A stretch of 64,000 nt of DNA from Syntrophosphaera sp035450685. GTDB lineage: Bacteria > Cloacimonadota > Cloacimonadia > Cloacimonadales > Cloacimonadaceae. Within the stretch, counting starts at the first letter, position 1; every line of letters starts with the position of its first letter. Location of the stretch: positions 1 through 64,000 of the forward strand of contig DAOTNF010000006.1 in assembly GCA_035450685.1 (NCBI GenBank). Direction: 5' to 3'. Below are positions 7,238 to 16,620 of this stretch, piece after piece. The notes below the pieces were generated by a model. The model was given only the letters and a program-made list of their open reading frames with translations. It made no database searches and was not told the origin of the DNA. Position numbers and translations under genes: made by a program.

Positions 7238-10042
7238 ATGCGCAAAGCAATGTTACTGTTGACGTTGGCCTTGGGGCTTGTAGCCTTGATGGCGCAGATG
7301 AGCCCCCTCCATCTGGTGGGAGAGGGTCATTTTGCCGGCAAGGCCGCTGTACATTCCGAGCCAGGACTGCTGGCTATGGTTTATTTCAACAACCCCGGAG
7401 CTTACCCAGCCGTATCTGGCTGTATCGTTTACAGATTCAGTACCGATGGCGGCGACTCCTGGACTTCCGTCAATGTTGCCCAAGCCAGCAACTGCCTCAC
7501 CCGGCCCACTCTCTTTTATTCACCGGAGGAAATCATCATCACCTACACCAGCGGCACGGACAGGCTGCTGGCAAAATCAGTCGATGGCGGCCTGACCTGG
7601 CTGACCGTTACAGATGATCCCTCCCTGGAAACCGGCCGTACATTTGAGAACAGCCCCATCACAGAACGAAGGGGTGGCCAGCTTAAAACAGTCGATCTGC
7701 TGCTGCCCTATCCCGAGCACGCGCAGGATATTTACTGCCACCCGGATGATCCGGAGGAACTGATTGTACCACAGATAATAACCGAAAATGACATGTCCAC
7801 CAACGACACGAATGTCTATTATTATGGCCTGGATCGGATCTATGGCTGCGTTCGTGTGAATTCCGACCTTTGGATCAGGAGAGCTGGAGGCGGTACCAAC
7901 AACGGCTGGCCCACATTTTACGGCCCGGTCATCGTCAGCGGCGAGGTGCGGAGCTTAAGCGGAACCTATAATGAAACCGAAATCTTTCGGGGAGGTTTGA
8001 TCGAAAACGCCCCACCGCTGGAACTTGCAACCCCCACGAATACTAACTACAATTTGGTCGGACCTGCGGATTATGATCCCAACCGTATCATGTACGTGGA
8101 AGTTAATGGCAGCAGCTACACCGCCTATCTGGGACAGGTGCAGCCTCCCAATACAGTTAGCTCGGATGTTTATTCCAGCTATCCTCCAGCCGACCCCAAC
8201 AACTTCCTTTATCAAAACAGTTACGCTGTCTGCGACACCATCTGGACCATCTACGGCAACGGCTCCTGCAACAACGCAAACATGTTTGTGAATGGCAAGC
8301 TCTGGATAAAGGGCACTTTCGGCACGCACCAAACCTGGACGGCTGCGGACACCATCTTCATCCTGGACGACATCCTGCTGGCCAACACCCAGGCGGAAAC
8401 TGACCCGGCTGACAATCTGACCGATTCAGTGAACCTGATTTCGGAAAAGAGCATCCTGCTCAAGTATGGTTACCGCAGCCCGGTGGACTCCCAGCGCTAT
8501 CACGGGCTCTGCGGTCCAGACAACGCCCCCCACCAGATCTATGCCAGCCTCTTCGCGTTTGGCAGAGACCCCGGCAACCCGCGCGGCGACGGGGTTTTCA
8601 CCTTCGAATACCAGCATCCGCATCCTTCCACTCCGGCAGTGCGGATAGACGGTGTCCTGTATGAAAACATCGACCTGCACCGCTACTGCTATCCCCAAAC
8701 CCCTACCCAGCCCTGGGCCTCCATCAGCCAGGGAAACCGCAACCTGATGATCGACCTGCCCTGGTACAATCCCCTCTGGCCGGAACGCACGCCCTATCTG
8801 GAACGGGGAACCCTGAGTCTTTGGGGTGGAGTGTATCAGCAACGTCGCGGCTTCCTGCACCGCTCCTATGATGACTCCGAGTATCCCACTAACGGTGTCT
8901 GGGATATCGAACAGGACTTCTGCGGAGGCTCAAGCGCACCAAACTACGTTAATCATAACGATCCCGTTTTGGGAATCCAACTTACCAATATCGACTATCC
9001 CGGCGCCATCGGTACCGGCGTGGGCTACAAAAAGCAGTACCGCGACGATTCCCGCCGCAAGCTGAGTGACGCACCCCTTGCCGGAGAAACCGACCTCCAC
9101 AGCATGTGGAAGCTGGGACTGGCTCTGGGAACCATTAACGGCTCGGCGGGCGAGCGCTATTTCCTGAAACCACAGCTTAAACGCACCCACTGCAAGGCTT
9201 TCACCCGTTCTGATAACCGCGCCCTCTACAGCGTGAACGACCTGCTGCTCTACGCCGAAGGCGACAATGTGGCCGACTGGTCCGTCTCCACCAAAGGCCA
9301 GGGCCTGATCCGCAGCCTGGATCTGGGTTCAGACGGCTCGGCTTTCCTGCTTCAGGAAACCGCGGGACCTGACACGCGCCAACTGAAGGTCAGGGTCCTT
9401 GAGGCGGGTACCGGTGATTTGGGCTATGAACTTGCCTATCAGGCGGACACAGGTCTCAATGCCACGACTGTTTTGTCCACGGGACGCAGAGTCTTTGCCC
9501 TGTATGAAGCCGGCTCTCTCAAGGTTTACCAGATCTATTCTGGCACGTCCACCTTGCTTGCCACCTGGCCCCTGAACATCAGCGACCCAGGCCAGTACGA
9601 CCTGTCCAATTCCACCCTGGCCCTTGTGCCCACTGACAATGATATTTTGGATATCTATCTGTGGCTGCGCGCCATCGGGGCGGAACCGAACCAGTCCGGC
9701 AAGGTTTTCCACGCCAGGACTGTCCTGCCCGTTGCCAACGACGATCCCGGCCTTCCCCCGGTGCTTCAGCCGAGCCTGACCGCCTGGCCCAATCCAGCCT
9801 TTGGCAGCATCAACATCAAGCTGGAGAACGCTTCCGGCATCCAGCCCACCTTGAAGGTTTACAACCTCCGCGGCCAGAAAGTCCGCGTGCTGCAGCCAGA
9901 GAAATCGGCCTCGGGCAGCAGTTTCGAGTGTGTCTGGAACGGCCTGGACGACAAAGGTCAGCCAGTCGCCAGAGGAGTCTATTTCCTGCGGGCGGCCCTG
10001 CCTGGCCTGAATATCCCCATGAAAAGGATTTGCCTTTACTGA
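7238..10042 (+). CDS. Secreted Asp-box (BNR) exoprotein with C-terminal sorting domain
   Basis: 934 residues; the ATG follows GGGAGGAAAAA. Residues 1-20 form a signal peptide. Two Asp-box repeats, STDGGDSW (about 68-75) and SVDGGLTW (about 113-119), suggest a sialidase-type beta-propeller start, but no sialidase catalytic Arg triad or RIP motif is evident. The long middle part (about 150-830), rich in Asn, Tyr and Trp, is not recognised; the propeller resumes near 690-830. Residues about 850-934 are a FlgD/type IX sorting domain (AWPNPAFG, VYNLRGQKVR, GVYFLRA). It is probably exported through the outer membrane and anchored at the surface. The substrate is unknown. Confidence 0.85.
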   Translation: MRKAMLLLTLALGLVALMAQMSPLHLVGEGHFAGKAAVHSEPGLLAMVYFNNPGAYPAVSGCIVYRFSTDGGDSWTSVNVAQASNCLTRPTLFYSPEEIIITYTSGTDRLLAKSVDGGLTWLTVTDDPSLETGRTFENSPITERRGGQLKTVDLLLPYPEHAQDIYCHPDDPEELIVPQIITENDMSTNDTNVYYYGLDRIYGCVRVNSDLWIRRAGGGTNNGWPTFYGPVIVSGEVRSLSGTYNETEIFRGGLIENAPPLELATPTNTNYNLVGPADYDPNRIMYVEVNGSSYTAYLGQVQPPNTVSSDVYSSYPPADPNNFLYQNSYAVCDTIWTIYGNGSCNNANMFVNGKLWIKGTFGTHQTWTAADTIFILDDILLANTQAETDPADNLTDSVNLISEKSILLKYGYRSPVDSQRYHGLCGPDNAPHQIYASLFAFGRDPGNPRGDGVFTFEYQHPHPSTPAVRIDGVLYENIDLHRYCYPQTPTQPWASISQGNRNLMIDLPWYNPLWPERTPYLERGTLSLWGGVYQQRRGFLHRSYDDSEYPTNGVWDIEQDFCGGSSAPNYVNHNDPVLGIQLTNIDYPGAIGTGVGYKKQYRDDSRRKLSDAPLAGETDLHSMWKLGLALGTINGSAGERYFLKPQLKRTHCKAFTRSDNRALYSVNDLLLYAEGDNVADWSVSTKGQGLIRSLDLGSDGSAFLLQETAGPDTRQLKVRVLEAGTGDLGYELAYQADTGLNATTVLSTGRRVFALYEAGSLKVYQIYSGTSTLLATWPLNISDPGQYDLSNSTLALVPTDNDILDIYLWLRAIGAEPNQSGKVFHARTVLPVANDDPGLPPVLQPSLTAWPNPAFGSINIKLENASGIQPTLKVYNLRGQKVRVLQPEKSASGSSFECVWNGLDDKGQPVARGVYFLRAALPGLNIPMKRICLY

Positions 10043-10077
10043 TCAATGATTTAATCTCTCCTTGATATGAGAAATGA

Positions 10078-10126
10078 GAAAGACTGGGTCACGGCTCACA
10101 GGTCGTGATCCAGTCTTTTAGAAAGC
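10078..10126 (+). terminator. Hairpin after the Asp-box gene, part of the CCAGTCTTTT repeat family
   Basis: AAAGACTGGGTCACG pairs with CGTGATCCAGTCTTT across a short loop and is followed by TTTTA. It may act as a terminator for the upstream exoprotein. The right half, GATCCAGTCTTTTAGAAAG, recurs at 29747 and, inverted, at 15751, so it is also a member of a dispersed repeat family. Confidence 0.5.
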
Positions 10127-10152
10127 CAGTCCAGAAACAAATCCCATTATAT

Positions 10153-10210
10153 CAATCCGCGGCAATCCGCGCCTTTTCTATCATCCGCGTAAATCTGCGT
10201 GAACCGCGTG
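10153..10210 (-). repeat. CGCGGAT-type intergenic repeat, copy 1
   Basis: Contains CCGCGGCAATCCGCGCCTTT and, after a short spacer, ATCTGCGTGAACC. The same words appear inverted at 29434-29490 and 31671-31730 after the two duplicated secreted-protein genes. Confidence 0.6.
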
Positions 10211-10242
10211 ACACGGAATCCAGTCTTTTGGAAAGGGCAGAG

Positions 10243-10294
10243 GAAAGGCGGTTCAGCGATTGCCTGTATCGTAAGGCGCTGCCTGCTGTAGCTT
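10243..10294 (-). repeat. Degenerate copy of the hairpin-row element
   Basis: GAAAGGCGGTTCAGCGA and following CCTGTA match the reverse complement of the row of short hairpins at 31772-31889. Read in frame the two give ERRFSDCLYRKALPAVA and ERRFSDRLYKVAALAIA, confirming shared ancestry. Only the right part of the element is present. Confidence 0.55.
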
Positions 10295-10310
10295 AGTGCG
10301 ATCTTTAAAC

Positions 10311-10339
10311 TTGACAAAAAATCAAAACCGCAATATATG
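10311..10339 (+). promoter_or_regulatory. Sigma-70-like promoter upstream of the deiminase gene
   Basis: TTGACA, a 17-base spacer, then TATATG. It would give a leader of roughly 190 bases before the ATG at 10535. Confidence 0.45.
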
Positions 10340-10534
10340 GAACGGAAGAAATGTATTATTAGGAACATGATGCCTGGATTTAACTGGAGAAGATGCACTG
10401 CAAGCGTTTTGTGTTCTGGCTTGCGGGACACCCCGGTCACATAATCGCGGGCGGATGTTTCCATTTATGAATGTTATAGTAATAAACAAGGAACATAAGT
10501 TGTAAAGTAATTGAACAAGGATGGAGGATCTATT

Positions 10535-13500
10535 ATGAAAAAGATCGCATTGTTTGTTTTGTCCCTGGCGCTGATGCTGGGGGTGTTCTCAGGCCTTACG
10601 GCTCAGACTCTGCTCTGGACGGAGGATTTTGGGGCTACAGCACCCACCGGTTGGACGGTTGTAAACGCCGGCTCCGGCAATAACTGGAGCCTGACGGGCA
10701 CAGGAAGCCCATATAACGGTAGTTACAACATGCAGTATCAGTATCATTCCACTAATGCGGCTAATACCTGGGCTTTCACACCCGGTATTGCCATGACTGC
10801 TGGCAATGACTACTACCTGACTTTTTATCAGAGAGTACGTAGTTCAACTTATCCCGAAAATCTGAAGGTCACTGTTGGAAATGCCCAGACTGTGGCGTCC
10901 CAGACTACTACGTTACTAACCCTGGCTTCAGTGACTAACACTACCTACGCTCAAAGAACCACAGCCTATTACCGGCCCACCACATCGGGCACCTACTACT
11001 TTGCCTTCAACTGCTATTCTGCAGCAAATATGTGGAATTTGTACGTCGATTATGTGCAGGCTTATGCGATAATTGCCAGCCCACTTTTCACCATCACTCC
11101 TTCTGCCACCAGCCATAGCTTCGGTGACGTTTTAATTGGTGACTACCTCACTCAGGAATATGTGATCAGCAACTCAGGCGGCGGAGGCAGTGTCAACCTC
11201 ACCACCCCCTTTGCCGTCACTGGCGACAGCTATTTCAGCATTGCCCGCCAACCTTTGAACACTTCTTTGGCTCCGGGTGACACCACGTCCTTCGTGGTAA
11301 AATACGCTCCCACGATTCTTGGCAGCAACAGCGGCTCTTTGACCATTACCTATGGACTGGCCAAAGCAACCCACACCATCAGCTTCAGCGGCAGAGGAGT
11401 GACCACTCCTGTGACCATGTTTGAAGAGGATTGGGAAAGCGGCTCCGATGGCTGGACTATCGTGAACGGGACCCAGACAAACAAATGGCATTTGGGCACT
11501 GCCACCTATTCCAGCGCCAGCCATTCCATGTACATCAGCAACAACTCTGGCGCCAGCAACGCGTATACCACGACGTCAGCCTCGGTTGTGCACGTTTATC
11601 GCGATATTGCCTTCACCGAGGGCGTGGATGGGTTCGATTTTGAGTTTGATTTCAAAGGATATGGAGAAGCTANNNNNNNNNNNNNNNNNNNNNNNNNNNN
11701 NNNNNNNNNNNNNNNNNNNNNNNNNNNNNNNNNNNNNNNNNNNNNNNNNNNNNNNNNNNNNNNNNNNNNNNNGACGCTGAGCATTTCACCCTTACAGACA
11801 GCAACAGCTATCCTCTGGCCATAGGCTCAGGCCAGTCCGCCTCCTGGACTGTGAAATTCACACCCACTTCCTGGGGCGAGAAAGACGACGCCTATCTGAA
11901 CATCATAGACGATTCCGCCAAAGCCGGTCTGAAGATGGTGGTCAGCCAGCCGAACGCCAGTCCTTGCCTGGCGACTAAAACTTACCATGCTTCGGCCAGT
12001 CTGAACAACCCGGCAAGCCACATCAGCCCCAAAGGAACCCTGGTGTATGACAAGACCGGGCCAGATCAATACTTGCGTCAAAAACCAAATGGCTCCGCAT
12101 CAATCAAGGAAATCCGCCATGCCAACCCAGCCCCGGCCAGTCCCAAAGCCACCAACAGCATCAGCCTGCGGGGCTTTGGCGTGGAAGGCATTATGGAGGA
12201 CTACTTTGAAGCCTACAGCCACCGTGATCAGAGCTTCGGTTACTGGACCCTGTATGACAAGGACCTGGAGCCCACCCATGGTATCTATGTCGGGGGAGTA
12301 GAGTATTTCGCGCCCTACACCGGCTCTTTCATTATTTTTGACGACCAGGCTGTGCCGCAACTGAGTAGTGAGGACTGGATGGCGTATTCCGGCGACAAGT
12401 GGGTCGGTTCCTTCGACGTGGCCACCGCCGGCGTGCTTAACGACGACTGGTTGGTGACCCCGGCTTTGAATTTCGACAACGACCCCCGCATCAGCTTCTT
12501 TGCCAAGTCGCCGAATGCATCCTATAGTCCTGAGCGCTTCAAGGTTTACTACTCGACCACCGGAGATGCCTATTCCAACTTTGTGGGCAACTACGTGGCA
12601 GGCAGCGCCACCACCTGGATTGAACCGCCCACGGAATGGACCAAATATGAATACTCCATCCCGGAGCTTGCCAACCGTACAGGCTGGATCGCTATCCAGT
12701 GCGTTTCGGACGATTCGTGGGTGCTGCAGATTGACGACTTCGTGGCCGGGCATCGTTCCCTTTATGACGTTGATCCGCCCATGGTTACAGAGTTGCTGAA
12801 CGTTGGCGCCACTTCCACCGTCACCCTGACGGTCACCAATATCAGCTCTTCCGCCTGGAGCACCACCGGTTTTTCCGACACCGCCACCTGGCTCACTTAC
12901 AACCACGCGACCGGTTCCATCGCTGCGGGCGACACCATCCAGATCGTGCTGAACTTCAATGCAACCGGACTCATCGCCAACCAGACCTATTCCACCGATT
13001 TTGTGATCACCACCGATTTCGGCACCATCACTGTGCCGGTGACCCTCACGGTGCTGGCTGCCAGCAACATCATACCGGTTAATCCGCGCATGGTGGCGCA
13101 GTGGGAAGACGCCGTGGGAGTGGGCATCAGCTGGGATTACTATAATACTGGCAACCCTCAAGGATACAAGTTCGGTGTGCCGGATGCCCTGATCGTGGAG
13201 TTGTCGCAAACAACCACCGTGTTCATTGCCTGCGAAGCAAGTCAAGTAACGGACTGCAGCAATTATCTGACAGGCATTGGCGCCAACATGGGCAACTGCA
13301 AATTCATCAACTTCCCCACCAACACCTACTGGGCGCGTGACTGGGGCCCCTGGCATATCTTCCACGGGGATTCCCGCGGCCGCGAAATGAGCCTGGTGGA
13401 TTTCGCCTACAACCGTCCCCGTCCTCTGGATGACGCGGCGGCTGGCTACATCAACGACTATCTTGAGGCCAATTATCCCACCAACTATGACAACAGGGTG

Positions 13501-15387
13501 TTCAATGCGCCTATAATTCATACCGGCGGCAACATCATGACCGATGGCAACGGCGCCGCGATGTCCACCAATCTGGTGCGCGACGACAATGACGGCGAAC
13601 CTGTCAATACCGGCACACCTACGCCGTGGTATAATTACACCGAAGCCCAGATAGCGGCAGTCATGCACGATTTCCTGGGTATCGACAACTACATGATCTT
13701 CCAGGATCCGGACACCGACCTCAATACAACCTTGGACCATATGGACTGCTGGTGCAAGCTGCTGGATGTGGACATCGTTATGATCCAAAGGGTGCCCGAA
13801 AGCTCAAGCGAATACCAGCTTACCGAAAACGCGGTGACCGACTGGGCTACCCGCGCCTCCAGCTACGGCGAGCACTTCCCCTACCGCGTCCATCGCGTGG
13901 ATGAAGTCCCAGAGGTGACCAACTACGCCAACAGCTTCATCCACAACCGCAAGATCTACATCCCCGCCTATGGCGGAAACTATGCCTCTCTGGATGCCGC
14001 CGCAATAGCCGCCTACCAGACTGCCATGCCTCAGTATGAGGTGCAGGGTTACATGGCAAAACCCTCTGATCCCTGGTTGTCCTCCGACGCGTTGCACTGC
14101 CGTATCAACACGATCTGGGATGCCCAGATGGTACATATCTGGCACCATCCGCTCTGGGGTTCGGTGCCGCCAGCCACGGACGTCGTCCTGCCCATCGAGA
14201 TCACCAGTTTTAACGCGCTCGACGCCGACAGCACCTATGTAACCTACCAGATCTATGATGCCGACACCGGCACTTGGGGCGCCTGGGTGGATGTTCCGCT
14301 CAGCATGATCGATCCTGCCAACCCTACAGGTTATTGGCAAAATCTGGGCAGCAACGATTACAAGATGACCATCCCCGGCGTCAACCTTGCTGTGGGCGAC
14401 TCCATCCACTACGCTATAATTGCCAACGATGTGCAAAACAACGAACACTGGCTGCGCCTCAACCGCAGGCAGGACCCCTTCGTGCTGGATGTGCGTGCAA
14501 CCCAAACTCTCATTGTGTTGTCGCAGGATGAGGACGGCAATCCCATCACCGGTTACACCATCTACCGGAACGGCCTCGACACCGGGCAGGAAACAGGCCA
14601 CACCTTCACCAACAACGCTCCCGGACAACTAGCTGGAACTTACTCCCTGTCCTCACCTCCCCCAGGTTATGAGTGGGAACAGACCACCATATATGTGAGT
14701 GCCAGCGATTTCAACCAGAACAACAACTACACGGTGACCATCATCTTCAAATTGCGCCCAATTCAAACCCCGGTCGAGATCTCCTCCTTCACCGCGTCGT
14801 TCACCGTGGATAACTATGTGAGCCTCAACTGGGTCACCCAATCCGAGACGGGAGTGCAGGGCTTTTATATCCTGCGCAACACCCAGGACGACCTGGCCCA
14901 CGCGACTGTGATCAGCCCGCTCATAGGCGCAACCAACACCTCCCAGCAGCAGGTCTATTCCTATACGGACAGAGATCTGTATGAGGACGGCACCTATTAC
15001 TACTGGCTGCAATACTCCGACATGGACGGCAGCAGTACCTATCACGGCCCGGTGAGCATCGATTACAGCATCCAGGGCAGCACCACGCCCCAAATCCCTC
15101 TGGTCACGGAGCTGAGGTCGATCTTCCCCAACCCCTTCAATCCGATCGCATACATACCTTACAGCATCGGCAAAAACGAAGGCCCGGCTGACGTGAGCTT
15201 CCGCATCTACAACTCCCGCGGCCAGCTGGTCTTCAGCAAGGATGTCAAAAACCAGAATACCGGCTCGCACCAGATAGAATGGCATGGCAAAGACAACCAT
15301 GGCAACGCCTGCGGCACGGGTCTCTACTTCGTGCGCATGAACGTGGGCGCCAAGAGCTATATACGCAAAGCCGTACTGATGAAATAG
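10535..15387 (+). CDS. Secreted peptidylarginine deiminase (Porphyromonas type) with adhesin-like and sorting domains, interrupted by N gap
   Basis: The ATG at 10535 follows GGAGGATCT; an in-frame ATG at 10511 lacks such a site. A signal peptide (MKKIALFVLSLALMLGVFSG) is followed by a choice-of-anchor-J domain, an anchor-D-like domain and a second J domain cut by the gap (11673-11772). After the gap come the end of a D-like domain, a cleaved-adhesin-like domain (about 12180-12750) and a guanidino-group-modifying deiminase domain (about 13080-14160). Its residues fit the PPAD/agmatine deiminase family: Asp in WARDWGPW (13339), His and Asp in LDHMDCW (13738, 13744) and Cys in ALHCRIN (14098). 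Ig-like and fibronectin-III domains and a sorting tail (FPNPFNP, YNSRGQLV, GTGLYFVR) end it. The frame differs across the literal 100 N, so the true gap must be 2 modulo 3 if this is one gene. Predicted role: citrullination of secreted or host-derived proteins. Confidence 0.8.
11673..11772. other. Scaffold gap of 100 N
   Basis: Exactly 100 N, the usual placeholder for unknown length. It falls between the start of a choice-of-anchor-J domain and the end of an anchor-D-like domain, so at least a hundred residues are probably missing. The flanking adhesin-like repeats are a likely reason for the assembly break. Confidence 0.95.
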
Positions 15388-15416
15388 CATCAAACAAACG
15401 ATCCTCTGACCCTACA

Positions 15417-15446
15417 GGACCCGGCACGGTGCCGGGTCCTTTTTTG
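15417..15446 (+). terminator. Rho-independent terminator after the deiminase gene
   Basis: GGACCCGGCAC and GTGCCGGGTCC form a strong stem followed directly by TTTTTT. It lies 30 bases past the stop codon. Confidence 0.9.
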
Positions 15447-15554
15447 CTATTGGGACAGAATCTATGAGAGGTGGAAAGGTAAAAATGGACTTCGTGCGGG
15501 GGAATAGCCTGTAATAATAGTGAAAGCGGATACAGTATAAACCTCTCCAATTCG

Positions 15555-15657
15555 TAGCACCTATATATTATGGGGGCCTCATTTGCATCCCGGGTTCCGG
15601 CGTGGATCATCCTGGGGTCAACCTTATAATTTATAAGGATGACCTAAGGATGATGGC
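15555..15657 (+). repeat. Dispersed CATCATCCTTAGG repeat, copy 2 (long form)
   Basis: Begins TAGCACCTATATATTAT, then GGCCTCATTTGCATC, and ends with the imperfect palindrome GGGTCAACCTTATAA / TTTATAAGGATGACC followed by TAAGGATGATGG. The same order of blocks is seen at 31939-32047 and 41544-41727. Confidence 0.75.
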
Positions 15658-15688
15658 ATCAAAGCCAGTCGCAGCGAAGGAGGGCGGT

Positions 15689-15874
15689 ATGAAGGATTAT
15701 GCGGATTGTCAAGTATTTGATGCCGGTTTTTCGGGCTGGGTGGTCGTTACTAAAAGACTGGATCACGGCTCGCAGGCCGTGATGACACATTTTTCAGTCT
15801 GGTGTGCTTTGTTTCGGGCTTGGGCGGTCGAACATCCTATGCGATTCCGTCCCCATACCATGATGTTCCACTGA
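15689..15874 (+). CDS. Possible micro-ORF downstream of repeat copy 2
   Basis: An ATG follows GAAGGAGGGCGGT, a very good ribosome-binding site, and opens a 61-codon frame starting MKDYADC. The same site-plus-start module precedes MTDYADY at 56796. The rest of the two peptides shows no similarity, and this frame runs through another repeat (15751-15790), so it may only be repeat DNA. Function unknown. Confidence 0.2.
   Translation: MKDYADCQVFDAGFSGWVVVTKRLDHGSQAVMTHFSVWCALFRAWAVEHPMRFRPHTMMFH
15751..15790 (-). repeat. Inverted CCAGTCTTTT repeat
   Basis: TAAAAGACTGGATCACGGC with GCCGTGATGACACA. Its reverse complement (TGTCATCACGGC ... GATCCAGTCTTTTA) shares both ends with the element at 29682-29766 and the right half of the hairpin at 10078-10126. 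Confidence 0.6.
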
Positions 15875-15960
15875 TGCCTCGCTGACCTCCGGGCGATTCA
15901 TCCGGCGGCGATCAGTCAGCGAACAGTCAGCGATCAATGGGCGATGAGCAAAGGAGGGCA
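15872..15960 (+). repeat. GATCGCTGA-type repeat, copy 1
   Basis: Contains GTCAGCGATCAATGGGCGAT and ends near AAGGAGGG. It aligns block by block with 48333-48430, which contains GTCAACGGGCGATCAATGGG and ends AGGAGGG. Both have inverted GATCGC/GCGATC words. Confidence 0.55.
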
Positions 15961-15998
15961 AAGTGGCAAACCAGACCGGGAGCTGGCTGGTTTAGCGC

Positions 15999-16028
15999 AA
16001 AAAAAAGCGCGGAAGCTGAGTTCCGCGC
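15999..16028 (-). terminator. Rho-independent terminator of the small lipoprotein gene
   Basis: Read on the minus strand, GCGCGGAA and TTCCGCGC flank a six-base loop and are followed by eight T. It is 24 bases past the stop codon of the gene at 16052-16510. Confidence 0.9.
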
Positions 16029-16051
16029 AAGTTTGATTGGTCTGCTGATAC

Positions 16052-16510
16052 TTAGAATCTGCCGGTTCTGCCGGAGGCACCGACTTTCTTGACCACTTTG
16101 GAGAGTCTGAGGTTGAGTTGGGCCATGCGGGAAAGCTGTGACGGAGTGGCTTTCTTGGAGAAATCTCCGCTTTGGGCATTCTTGCTCATGTCCGAATACT
16201 TTTTGCCAATCTCGACGATCTCTTCGGGTGTGAGCGGGCCGGTGGCCTTTTTCTCCCACATCACGACGGTGGCTTCGTAGTCATCCAGGAACTTGTCGAG
16301 AGAGTTCTCGGCAGGTTGGGTGGGTTTCACAGGGGGTTTGGTGGTGGTGGGTTTCACGGCCTCGGTCGGGGCAGTGGTAGCTACTTCAACTGAATCAACC
16401 GCGAGGGTGTCAACGGCAAGGCTGTCTTCCACAGCGGCTTCTTCTTTCTTTTGGCAGCCAATGATGGCCAAAGCGGCAATCAGCAGGGCTATAAATAATA
16501 CTTTTTTCAT
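16052..16510 (-). CDS. Small lipoprotein with Thr/Pro/Val-rich linker
   Basis: 152 residues. A lipoprotein signal with lipobox AIIGC places Cys19 as the acylated residue. Residues about 25-65 are an acidic then Thr/Pro-rich linker (DSLAVDTLAVDSVEVATTAP, then TTTKPPVKP). Residues about 68-152 form a Lys/Ala-rich, probably helical domain (LDKFLDDYEATVVMWEKKA). I recognise no family. It has its own promoter and terminator, so it is monocistronic and probably well expressed. A periplasmic or outer-membrane-tethered structural role would be a guess. Confidence 0.85.
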   Translation of the reverse strand: MKKVLFIALLIAALAIIGCQKKEEAAVEDSLAVDTLAVDSVEVATTAPTEAVKPTTTKPPVKPTQPAENSLDKFLDDYEATVVMWEKKATGPLTPEEIVEIGKKYSDMSKNAQSGDFSKKATPSQLSRMAQLNLRLSKVVKKVGASGRTGRF

Positions 16511-16545
16511 GTTTGCTCCTTAAAAGTTACGCAAAATATGGTGCC

Positions 16546-16573
16546 TTTATACTTAGGTCAATAATTATGTCAA
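16546..16573 (-). promoter_or_regulatory. Sigma-70-like promoter of the small lipoprotein gene
   Basis: On the minus strand TTGACA, 16 bases, then TATAAA, about 35 bases before the ATG, which itself follows TTAAGGAGC. Both hexamers are close to consensus. Confidence 0.6.
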
Positions 16574-16620
16574 GACATTTCATTTTCGCGGCGGTTCCGT
16601 GACAGGTGGCCGCCATTCGC

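Larger units (their letters stand above)
10043..10534. other. Intergenic gap packed with repeat fragments and a promoter
   Basis: No gene is convincing in these 490 bases. In order they hold a hairpin that may terminate the upstream gene, a CGCGGAT-type repeat, a fragment of the CCAGTCTTTT repeat (about 10207-10226), a degenerate copy of the hairpin-row element, and a sigma-70-like promoter for the next gene. Short open frames here read only through repeats. Confidence 0.6.
15388..16051. other. Intergenic gap with four repeat elements
   Basis: About 660 bases. Besides two terminators (15417-15446 and 15999-16028) it contains dispersed repeat copy 2 (15555-15657), a micro-ORF module (15677-15874), an inverted CCAGTCTTTT repeat (15751-15790) and a GATCGCTGA-type repeat (15872-15960). 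No established gene is visible. Confidence 0.6.

Noticed and set aside
12100..13788. A 562-residue minus-strand open frame opposite the deiminase
   Set aside because: Long but without start signal, domain or plausible composition; the sense strand has a catalytic domain with all expected residues.
10535..15387. Agmatine deiminase as the name of the catalytic domain
   Set aside because: The family is shared, but signal peptide, adhesin domains and sorting tail make a secreted protein-directed enzyme more likely than a cytosolic agmatine enzyme.
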